Below are positions 33,641 through 46,000 of a DNA stretch of 64,000 nucleotides, piece by piece. The notes beneath the pieces are model-generated. The model did not search any database. It was given only the letters and a program-made list of their open reading frames with translations, and was not told the origin of the DNA. The translations under genes were made by a program, and so were the position numbers. The stretch lies in the NCBI GenBank assembly GCA_963971575.1, contig OZ020615.1, positions 64,179,379-64,243,378 of the forward strand, written 5' to 3'. How positions within the stretch are numbered: the first letter of the stretch is position 1; the number at the start of each line of letters is the position of its first letter. The stretch comes from Liopterus haemorrhoidalis (lineage: Eukaryota; Arthropoda; Insecta; Coleoptera; Dytiscidae).

Positions 33641-34029
33641 AAACTTCATACAAAACCAATACACAAAACGAAATGTTATCTGTAGTACACAAGTTCATGA
33701 AACGCTCACCAGATGGTAGGGTGCTTAGCTGCAAATCCCTATAGTCACTTTTTACAGAATTGATCTGAATATCATTATTTTACGTAATACTGAAACTATT
33801 GCAAGCAGTACAGTAATAAAGTATTAATAGAATTAAAGATAATTTTATTGTAATACTGTATAATATATTTATGCATATCACTCATAAGAATACATGTGCA
33901 AATAGCTTAATAACAAATAAAATAAAATTACATATAACAATATAAAACCTTTAGCAACTTAATTACTTCAGTCTTAAGTAATATATATTTTTGGCACAGC
34001 TGTAAAAATTACACAATTTTTAAATTATT

Positions 34030-34035
34030 TTTATT
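34030..34035 (-). promoter_or_regulatory. Candidate Ctl2 polyadenylation signal
   Basis: AATAAA on the minus strand about 10 bases past the stop. It is very close to the stop, and weaker AT-rich alternatives lie further on, so the true site is uncertain. Confidence 0.3.
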
Positions 34036-34044
34036 GTTCGTTTA

Positions 34045-37000
34045 TTATTTGTCTTTTTTACTCCGTTTTGGTCCTTTGTTCTTTTTGCCCAAGACCGCCA
34101 TAAGTTGTTTTGACATAAAATATGGTTTTTCTGGACTACCATCATTGCGCTCACAATCTTCCACTAAAATAAATAAAACATAAAATAATGTTATTACATC
34201 AACTAAATAAAACATTATTATAAAGGCTAAGAACCAGTTTCTTTAGAGAAGGAATTAATTATTATCTGTACTATTTATTTAGCAAATTCTGCAGGCATAA
34301 ACAATGATATCTTGATTGTTTTCACACATTTTCTTTAGTAGAAAAAATAATGTCTTATATTTTTACCGCGAATAACATTATTGCGGAGATTGCCGTACGC
34401 TCTAAACTTGGGACGAGTGTGCAGTACAACAGCACTGCACGATATTTGCCGAATGATCTTCATGTGATACAGAGCACACAATACCTGTGATTACTAACGT
34501 TGTGTGCTTATTGGTGACTCAACTTAACGCGTATCCCTCTAGCGGCAAAAAAGCGAACACTTCGAAAAAGGTTACTCTCATTGTTTACGTATAATTCACC
34601 ATGTGTTTTATTGTTTCTGTCCATTCTCACTCCATTTTTACAGCGAATAAAGTGATAAATTTAAGAAAAAAAGATTAAATACTCCTTGTTGTGTGTATGG
34701 TAGTCAATCACAGGAAGAACATCTTCGAATATTAGATTGAAAGATTATCAGTGATTTTAAAATTTTGTTTCTATTGAAGGGAATTTATACTTTTCAGATG
34801 ATTTTAAACAAGTTTTTAACGTTGAATTTTTCATTTTCCCTGTCTCACATGTGCAAGAAAATCGTTTAATGTTGTGTAAATTATTGTTAATATAATTAAA
34901 ACCCCTTGTTATTTCATGGGAGTGTTCCATAACTGTGTTAGTTTGCAAATATTTGAGTTTTCTTGTGTAGAATAAATTACAAGTTCTCTTTCTATAAAAT
35001 TTCTTGAGATATGTGTAGATATTAAGTATTCAAATAAATGTTTTAAGTTCAAAGTATAACATTTTATTTTCTCTGTGGGTATAAGCCGGCACCAACATAA
35101 CCTCTGAAAATATTCATTTACAAGCAGCAAATTTTATCATAAAATGGATTCACATATATTTATACACTTTTTTAATACTCGGTTATAATTTAAATATACT
35201 GTATACAGCAAGAAAACGTAAATTAGACCAAAAATTGATTATAAACCAATACTGTTTACATACGTTGACAGATGACTATCCTTTTTCGTGTCAAAAGTTC
35301 ACAAGGCGATAGTGGCGCCGTTTCGGTAATTATAGTCGCGAATAAAAATTTAACTATGTTTATTTTATACTTACAGAAACATAAGAATAGAGTATCCACA
35401 GCCATGGCATAGACTCCAAAAAAGACATTACTGATGAAGAATGCTCCTATACTTATTAAAATAACCGGAACTAAAGCATAATGCAGCTCGTGTTTACTAA
35501 TATATTTTTCATCATTGAAAACTGTATAAGCAACAGTACCTACACACACTGTGATCAAAATTTTTCCCAAAAAGAACAGCAAATCTGTGACCTAGAACAA
35601 GAAAAATATTGGTTAAGTCATACACAGGATAGAACTGCCGAAGTGCTATAAGCTCTTAAATCTGAAAGATACACAATTTGTTCTTGAGTAATAGCATGCA
35701 TTTACTAATTAAAAAGATATCATTAGCCATGCAATTCTATGTCTTTGTTTCATCAACATTTTTACCGACCGCCAACATACACAGGGTGTTAGGTAAATGT
35801 CCGGTATAATTTTAAAGGCAGCATTGTTGGCTCATTTAGAGCTAAAAAGTCCTCAACCATTTTTCGATAAGATGGGTATATCCATATATATATATAAACA
35901 AGTATATGGCGCATGAACGCTGGCTAGATGTTCCTTGATAGAAGGATGGAACTATGTATTGTCGTGCCCTTTTATGCCCGGTGAATTGTTTGCGCATGTC
36001 TAAATTGCGACCTTGCTATTGGTCGAAAAAATTACAGTTACGTAGCGGGTGTTAAGAGAAGGAGCTAGGCATGTGGACATGTAGCGTCCTTCTTTCTGTT
36101 AGAAATATTATACAAAGTTTTGTCTGTATTAAATTGTTAAAAGAGTTCGAATTTATAACGAAAATGCCAGCAAACTGTGTATTACAACTCTAAATGTAAT
36201 TTTAAAGTAAAGAAGTGTGTTGTTCCTTTTAAATAATCAGTCAATATTCACAGTAAATATTATATTAGCCATTTAAACGGGTACAGCTACGTCTTTTTTA
36301 CCAAATAGTATAAACCAAATAATTAGGGTTTTTGTATGATAACTTCTAATCTTATTTTTTTAAATGTAAATGTCATTTCATCTGATTTTATCCTGCTTTT
36401 TCAAAATGAATTGACACTACCCGAGCATGCGCATTGTGTTTTACGGTCACCAAAAGAGACAGACATATGTATATCTTACTCTCTATGTTGGAACATTTTA
36501 ATTTACATTGAGAGATAGGCCAGGCGCCATATACTAGTTTATATATATATGGGTTTATATAAATCTGTCATTTAAAACAAATGCTTGCAATCCTCAAGAC
36601 AACTACTATCATCATTGTAAAGAATTTAATCTCTTAACTCTAAAGGACCGTCGCACTTTATCGGACATGAAAATTTTGTTTAAAATCCTTAATAACTTAT
36701 TAATTTGTGAAAATCTCTCTATCTTATTTAACATTCATGTTCAAACGTATAACACGCGTGCTTTATCTCTACTTAGTATTCCGTTTGCTAATACTAACTC
36801 TTACCAAAATTCTCCCATTGTCCGTCTCTGTTCCACTTACAACAATTTCTTTTCTAACATAGAAATATATAATGTTAAGATTAATACTTTTGTTAAATCT
36901 ATCAAATTAAAGCTTCAAAACTAATTCTATCATGTATTACTCTGTAATTATTGTAATTATTATTATTTTTATTGTATAATTTATGTGTTACCTCAAACTT

Positions 37001-40000
37001 ATAATGTTATGTATTTATATTATATTTTTTTTGTAATTAACTTGCGAACATTTTACTGGGCTCGTCCTGTTTATGTTCCAAAGAATAAATTAATAAATAT
37101 GGGTATATCGCTTGATAATCGATGCAGTACCTCCGTTTAGAAACCACTAATATTTAGTCTGTTACAACGATCTTATGTGACTGAGATAAATAGAAACCAT
37201 GGAAACAATACCGTAATTTTATTTCAACAAAATACTTTTTCAATTTTATGAAGAAAAAAGAAATAAGAATAGTATATTATGTTACTAGGAGTAGAACGCG
37301 CCCTTTTTTGTGCTGAGCCCAAATGTTGCTGCCGAGGCTTGCATATTGAGCGAAGCACAAAAAAGGCGTTCTACTCCGAGTGACATATACTATTTTTTCT
37401 TCAAGCGTAGGTATTAAAAATTTGCAACCATAAATACTTATGACTTTATAGTTTCAGATGCTATTGCTGCTAATTCCGGCGGTGTACATTGAATTGGTTG
37501 AGACATTTTTTAATTTTTGATCTTTATATTGTTTATTTTGTAACTAATCACAGAATGATCACAGAATAATAATAAAGTAACTCACTAATAACGTAACTAA
37601 TTTCTGAATTCACTACAAACCACGCTACAAACATATTAAATTAACAGATGTTTTATTTATGGCGACTGCTGCCATCAGTGCCATCTGTTGATAACTATAT
37701 GAACTATTTACAAGTATAATAATGTTCACATTATTTTACTAATAAAATAATGTATCATTTCTACCGAATATATTTAACAATGTAATGTTAGCATTATAAT
37801 CCGCTTGAAGAAAAATATTTTTTTAACAAAATCGGAACCAAATTTTAGAACATAACGTACACGTACTTTGATATTCTATTATTGAACAACAATTAAAATA
37901 TTTTTTTCTCTATGGTAACTACACTGATTAATATGAAAAATAAAAAAGTCAGTGGTTTTCAAAATTTGGGGCATCTTTTTGTTTGTTTATTTTTGGAAGA
38001 AATTCACATTTTAGAGAAAATTGGTAAAGGAAAAATCGATTGCATTCTACGTCACAATGCTGTCTTTTAAATTGTGCCGGACATTTACCTAATACGCTGT
38101 ATAAGGGAGTTATTGTGATCATACCGATTTTCACATTTCAAGATTTCGATAGATCTCCACGAATTGAGGTCCCTACATAATGTTTTGACTATTTTTAGCA
38201 TGATGCCTGTCGATCTATCTGTCTGTCTGTGTAGACGTGCAGAGCAAATTTGGCTTAAAAGGATTTTTATGAAACTTTATATTTAAGCTTTTGACATCAA
38301 TGACACGAGTTGATCAACTTTAAGTAAAAATCGGTTGATCGGGAGTTTACTCGTGTCGATTTTAAGATTTTTGCAAATATTTAACAGAAAAATATTTAGA
38401 AAAAAAATATTTAACAAAAGTTGCTATAAAAGCAATAACTAACAATTTTTATTTGAGACATTTTTTAATAAAACGAAAAATTTTTGATTTTTTTTTCTAA
38501 GTATCTATTTTTTCATACTTATATGTAACGTTTCCATGGTCATGATAAATTATATCTCTGTTAGAAAATATCAGGCCAAGTTATTTCTACTCTGCTGCTA
38601 GAATGTATTTTATACAAGTACTTTGTGATGGCGGTCGGTCCTGTGGTGGCCACAGCTGATTTTTTTACATATTATAATACAACTTTATTTTCTCTATTCA
38701 ACGGTGTAAATCTTGTATATCTTTACATAACAAAAATTTTGAGAAAATCGCATTTTGTGGCCTTAAAATAACGACTTATTTATTGGAAAATAATGGAATG
38801 CATGCAATTGTTTCTACTGTAAGAAAATTAGAATTAGCCAAGCGTTTCAAACTATAAATTTGGAAAATAAGGCTTCTTCTGCTCAAGAAGCTTTTTAAAA
38901 ACGTGTACTAAAATATTGAACAACAAGGTCATCATTTTGAACATTTAGTACAATTGGTAGATTACTGTTATGAGACACTAATCACTTATTATTTTTAAGA
39001 CCACAAAAATTCGCTTTACTCAAAAATTTCTTGTATTAAAGTTTTACACCGTTGAAAAGAGAAAAAAAAGCGCTATAATATTGTATTAAACAATATAGTG
39101 TAATTTGAAAAACAGTTATTCATTGCCGGGTCTCTTGCAAAACAAATGAAAAAAAAAATGTTTTTGATACCACTATAGTTTGACCCCCATTACCCCGAAT
39201 AAGTTTTGTTTGAACAATATTTTTACAACTCTTTTTATTAAGGAAATAATTAAGATCAACATAAGTGTTGCCTGTATAGAGAAAATTGTATTTACCTTAT
39301 CAAGTACAAAGACCCTCAAAATATTTCTCATAAGTAGACTAAACGCATCTTTTGCGCTAGTACAGAAATTTTTTCCATGTATTGCACACATAATGTAAGC
39401 ATTTCTGTTAATAAATTTCAAAAATTTCTCCAAACACCAAAAGAAACATCTGCAGCAACAAATTATGGCCTTCACAATTTGGTTATCATATTTTTTCAAT
39501 TTATGGTCCACATATTCAATGGCGATTCGAATTAAGCGACATATTGTTATAATTAGAGAACCAAAAGCCAAAGTTCCAACATGGTACCTGAAAAAAACAC
39601 AGTATTTTAAAAGGAAATAACGTAACTGTAGCAACCGTAAACTTTGCTTCGGCAATTAGCCAGGATAATTATTATTTTTGAAAATTATTCCATGCCTGAA
39701 CGGGATTCGAACCCGAGACCTTAGCAACGCAGAGCATATGTGTTACCACTAGGCTACGCCGGTCGGTTATTGTTACGAGTACGGTATTGATCATTGAAAA
39801 AAATACTTTGAAAAAAATGAAGAAAGCCATAAGAATACGCATAAAATTTATATTTCCTTAAAACTACATTTTTTTGATATGTCAATGTTAGTTATGTCCC
39901 CTAACAAAACAAAAATCACATTTTAATTAATATTACAGCCAAATTTTCTAATTAAAATATTGTAAATTTGAAATAAGCCGACCACAGCGCGAAGGTTGCC

Positions 40001-43000
40001 GAGTAAATACGACTGAGTATGACGTCAAACCCCTGCTAACAATATTTTTACCTTAAAGTCTGGCCGATACTGTGTGTTACAGTAAAAAATGGGACTTTGG
40101 ACTTTTTGAAAGTCCAATACCATGTTGCGAATGTAGCTGCTAAAACCATTTCTCCAAATGCAGAGATGAAAAATACAGACCAAAATCCACCGACGATATT
40201 TACAGCTGAAATTAAAACAGATTTATATATTAACTGCATAACTTCAAAAAATATATTGATATATACCAGGGCTGTTTAACCTTGAGAGAGTTCTTTTTTA
40301 ATTTTTGGATGACAAAACATGCGAAGAAATAAAAGCAAAGTTGGATGCTGTCTATGGGGACTCTTCACCATCTATGTATCATGATGTCTACTAAATTTTC
40401 AGTTTTAAATTCCAGGATATTCAAGGATTTTCCAGGTGAAAATTAAAAAAATTCCAGGATAATTTTCATAAAATTTATATTATTCAAGATTAATTCGAAA
40501 ACATATATATATTTCCACTCACACATATACAGCGTGATCCAAGAAATTGGATTCAAATGGAAAACTATTTTAAAACTGTCGCCAACACAAATGATTTTCA
40601 GTGATTTCAACAGTACAAAAATAAGAAACTAGTACTACCAAAATTTTTATTTTAAACGACTTTTTTAATCAAAAATGCACTATAACAAAATTGTGGTACA
40701 ATTTCAGTTATTTTTTTTTATTTTCATTAAATAAAATAGATATAATATATAAATTTAAATGAAACTTAACCTTAAATATTCAAAACGCTGACAAATGAGG
40801 TTATTAAATGAGAGCGAGAGAGAGAGATGTGACAGCGCAGACACAAACTTAAGAACGTAAAAATTGCTGCTTAATACCCTTTTCACACTAGAACTTTAAG
40901 ATCGGATGTTAAAGTGAAGGTGTCTTTAAACGCTAATGTGAAACCGTATGGCCTCGTCTAAATACAAGCGATGTTTAAGACAGAGATCTGCGTCTTAAAC
41001 ATCGTCCGCATTGCCAACATAATTTCTATTATAAAAAAATACTCTTTAAATTTGTGTTGTCAACATTTTGTATTATCATAAAACAGAATACTGTATTATA
41101 TCGACGTTATAAGAAGTTTATACTTATTTTTATAACAAAATTATTTATTTTAACAATGTGTTTAATAAAATACAGAGCTACAATAATTGAGATAAAATGT
41201 ATCGACTTACATGTTAATACAGGTGTAATATATTCTTTATTGTAGTGTCTTTATTGTAGAATGAAATGAAATATCCATATTTGTTTATAATTCAAAATGT
41301 GCGTCTGCGCCGACAGTTCAAAACTGGTAATTTCATGACGGTAACTTAAGGACAAAATTACTGGAGCTAATGACAGCACCGGAGATTTAAACATCAAGTG
41401 TGAAAGCATACCGATCTTAAACATCGGTGAACTTTAAGTTCACTCGTCTTAAAGTTCTAGTGTGAAAAGGGTATTAGTTTGCTTAACAGTTTGCTAACAG
41501 TTTGCTTGCGCTACTTTGTATAATCCAGTGACTTTACTACAAATCACTGTCAATGGTTATATTCTTGCGAATAGTGTTTTGTAGGTATTTTTTCTTACCG
41601 TGGAAAAATCGAATATATGGCGGATTTCGAATATATGCCAAAGAACAGGTTCCACAGGCATCGTTCGCAGTATTATATAAATTTATTGTTCCCGAACAAT
41701 CGGTAGAAAAATGTGAAGGATCGCAAGAACCTCCATCCTAAAATAAAAATAACTTATTAAATATGAAAATTAAAATCTCCTTCGTGTCTTAGATTTTATT
41801 ATGATGCATATTCACAAAGAGTAAACAATTTATTTAAAAAAAAAGTTATTTTAAGAGGACATTCCTCGTTATTAGTATTTAGTATTTAGTATTTATTTAG
41901 TAGCTGGGATACAGATTTGGATACAAATATAGTACATAACTACGTCAAAAGGAGAACAATAATAATGCAATGATTTACATTGATTTACATAGATCACATA
42001 AAATTCATAAGCTCATTCTTATTACAATGGATAAATTCCCCAACACTGTAAAAAGCTTTGTGTAACAGAAAAGTTTTCAAACATTTTTTAAACTGATTTT
42101 TTTTCAGTTCTCTAACTGCAATTGGTAACATATTAAACATTTTTGGGCCTATATAGCTAGGTGTATTGCTAGTAACATTATATTTAATTTTAGGTAATCT
42201 AATATTTGCATGACCTCTGGTATTATAGCTATGAACCATATTACATGTGGTAAATGCACTAACGTTTTCTTTAGTGAGGATTAAAACATTAAGCAAATAT
42301 AATGATGGAAAAGTAAGGATGTTACATTTCATAAATAAATTTTTGCAGTGACTTCTAGGTTTTACTTTACATAGAGAACGTATAGCTTTTTTCTGTAGTT
42401 TAAAAATTCTTGGGGATTCAACCGAGTTTCCCCACATAGCAATACCGTAGGATAAAACAGACTCAATGTGAGCATGATAAACTAACTTAGCTACACTGAA
42501 GGAAACATGATAAACTAGTCTGTTTAACATAAATAAATTAGAGTGTAGCTTACTAGCTATATAGTTCACATGTTCCTTCCAGTTAAGCTGGCTATCAAGT
42601 TGGAAGCCCAAGAATTTAACGGAGTTACATTTATAGTTGTCATTGTTACTGATATGTCTTAGACAATATAAGCCAATTTTTTTCACATCTAGTAATATTA
42701 ACAAGCGGGATTTCATTCGCACATGGGGGTATCTTTTTATTTTACGCCAGTTATAGTACTTACGGTATATTGTGTCTTACAGTGGCAGGAATCCGTCATA
42801 TTCTTAACTTGGTAAATACTTTCTCCAACAGATGCTAAGAACAAACCACTTGTAACAGCAAAAGCTATCAGTAAAATTTGTAAAATCCACGGAAAAATTG
42901 GGAAAAATAATGACGAAATACACGCTCCTACAGCCCTGAAAAAATAAAACAAAAATATATACCGGGTGAATTATTTAATGAGCAACATACATGTTTCACA

Positions 43001-46000
43001 TAAAATGTTAATGAAGTGAGTTATTTCATTTGCAACATAGCAATTATAAAAGCAAGCTCATATCCATGGCAACAGATATGCAATGGTGATAAAATATAAT
43101 AGTCATTTGACATGATAAAGTTCCTTGACGGCTAAAAAATAGTAAATTAGAAACAATAAATGATTTTTTATTAGTTTGTTTATATTAACATACAAACAAA
43201 AATAATAATGTCCTTAATAGCTAAGCCCAAAAAATATTTAAAAAAATAATATTTAGTCATTTCTATGGATACAATAAGCATTTGTTATATGGCTATGTTG
43301 CTTTTGAAATAACTCACTTCATTAACATTATATGTGAAACATGTATGTTGCTCGTTAAATAATTCACCCGGTATATACATAAAACGAAAATAATTTGTTT
43401 TCTTATTTTAAATGACAGCAAGAGTCACTGGCTACCCCAACGCCGCATGCTTCTCTTATTCTATTACTCGTAGTACACACGAAAAGTTCCGAAAATACAC
43501 GATAGTTGCACGAAAAACAACAGACATAAGGAACTATTATATAAGATACTTACTTGCTGCCTTCTTTAATAAGGGATATAGCAATAACAATACGTTTTCT
43601 CAAAAAGATTAAAATCAATAATGTTAACGCTAACAGTACTCCGAAGACTATAAGAAGCGTCAACCATACATAAGGCTGTTCCTGTATACCCTTTATTGTC
43701 CATTCAACATCTTTTTTTGCTTGATCTTTAATAGCAACATATCGGTCGGCCGTGTAATAGGTACCTGAAAAAACAATGCGCTTTTAATCGTTTTATATAA
43801 AATTACACTGGTCAACAATGAATTTGCATCAGCTTTAATTTTAGGTGTACTATATATAGTTTTTCACGCTGATTCCAAATATGTGCTTAGTTTTTCTCCA
43901 GCACGTCTGGATCTTGAGATGTCGGTGTGTCATTTTATCTATAACATACTTTCAGCGCAAAATCACAAAGTTCTGCTGCTTCCTTTGTTTGTGGGATGGT
44001 CGCGCAGTGAACGATCACTACATAAAACGTGATTGAATTTTGAGAACTGAATACGAACCTGGTGTAAGCAGTATTCACCACATTCCGCTGGTTAATCCAC
44101 GTAAAATTTTCCTGCTGCTGCTACATATCAAGCTTGGTTTAATGAAAAACTTTGTAAAAGCGATGGGCAAAACTGATTCGGCGGGGTTTCAATACTTGGT
44201 TGAAACATTTCCCAAGATTAGTGCAGCGAAACTTCAAGAAGGCATCTTCGTCGGACCTCAGATTCGAAAGGTTTTGAAAGACGAACCATTTGAAGAATCA
44301 CTTAATCCTGAGGAAAAAGAGGCATGGAAAGCGTTTGTGTGGGTTTGTGAGAACTTTCTCGGAAATCACAAATCGCCCGAATATGCATTTTCTACATTCA
44401 CATCTAACTTTGGCGCCGTGAGGATGAACAAGGTGAACGTTTTCACCAAGATATTCAAGTGATGGAAACCCGTTATCAAGGATTTTGGAATGAAAGCATG
44501 ATGGCTGACTACTGTTGGATGCTTTATCGTGATGAGTCAGAAAAATTCTACTAAAGGAAGTCATACTCGTAGAGATTTTGATAGATTCATGTGATAACAA
44601 CTTTGCATTGATTTCTATTGATTAAAAAGATCATAAATGCATTAGTGTGTTTGAAATAACAAATCAGTTCAGTATAGATATCAAACAATACATTATAGCT
44701 GAATACTGAGAAACATGGAATGTACAAAAACACAAGTTTATAATATCTCAACAACCAAACGTGCTGGAAAAAACTAGATTTGTAATCAGCGCAAAAGATT
44801 GATTTAGAAAAACGTGAAGATTGATTTAGTTTTGATTTGAAGCATTTTTTTAATTTGAAAACTTAATTTATATTTCCAAAATACAATTTAACAAAAAAAC
44901 AACATGCTAAATTCAAATAAAAGGAATCCTACCGCGAGGCGGTAGCACTGAATCCCATTTTGTGACGTAGTTACTAATATGGGGTGCGTTTTGTTGATGG
45001 CTGGGTAGAAGTACTAGAATTGATGCGCAAGAAAACGACAATTTTGATCGTGAAGTAAACATGGAATGACATTTACATGGAGGTTAAGTCATATGGTTGT
45101 AGAACAAATAACGAACATATTTCACCTAAATGGATAATCTAAATAATAAATTCAGAATAAGAAAACTTTATATTTGAAGCAAATATTCTAGAACGTAATG
45201 TTTTAGAACGAATAATTGAATTGTAAATACATTTGAAGTTTAGATTTAACAATACTATATTAAAATCATATAGGTATATATTTATTTTAGGACACAAAAT
45301 GAGAAAATAGCTAAAAGTAAAAATAATTTTGAAGCAGTAATACCAAGATTTAATTCTAAAACATTTAAAAACCAAATGAAAACAACTGCATTCAAATACA
45401 TATTACTTTTCATCCCCACCACACTTATTCATTCCAGTCGTTCGACCTCGAATCATCGAATGAGTAGAATGAATAGAACGAGAATATTGTCGCAAGAAAA
45501 CGCGTATTCTGATTAAACCGAAACCAGAATTGGCACAACAAAACGCACCCATTGTCTATTCGTATAAGGTAATAAAAATAGAATGTACGCCTATGTGTAC
45601 ATGTCTTTGGAAATAAGTTTGATAACTGAATGTATAAGTATTACATAACGTTCAGGAATTAATGATCGCACTGTTTATGCTTAAATAGAATTTGGAAAAT
45701 TGTATTAATCAAGATGTTTTACTTACCATAAGAAAGAACAGCTAAAACGCCCAGAAGCGAAAACCAGACAACCCAACTGGCAACCCATCTCATCAGGTAA
45801 ATATAAATGAAACAGACAACCAAGGAAGCTGCAAGACCTATTAAAACTTGCCACCAAGAGCTGCGAACATCTTCAGTTATCGCTACAATCATCTAAAATT
45901 ATTTAAATAAAATATATTTACATCTTATAAAAATAAATATTTATGGTATTTTAATCTCCAAATAAATGTTTGACAAATCACTTTTAACATTTTAATTTGT

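Larger units (their letters stand above)
32864..33744 (-). mobile_element. THAP/SWIM-bearing element inside family C
   Basis: Its left end CTATAGGGGGAAAATTTTAA and GATCGTAGCGCCACGCGG match the complement of the right end of the 24207-24944 THAP element. Its right end, complemented, gives CTAAGCACCCTACCATCTGG, matching CTAAGCGCCCTGACATCTGG at the left of that element. So both belong to one family in opposite orientation. It carries a THAP fragment on the minus strand and a SWIM-family fragment on the plus strand. Confidence 0.62.
32698..33768. mobile_element. Family C element, copy 3
   Basis: Ends TCAGACCAATTCTGTA and TACAGAATTGATCTGA are inverted, with ATAT on both sides. The left subterminal block with GTTACTATGATCATAGTAAC matches the POLQ intron 2 copy. 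The interior is occupied by another element (32864-33744). Confidence 0.68.

Noticed and set aside
39690..39768. tRNA gene on the minus strand
   Set aside because: A and B boxes are good, but the ends do not pair as an acceptor stem and a longer block is shared with 59218-59355, which has a 16-bp target duplication. It is a SINE head.
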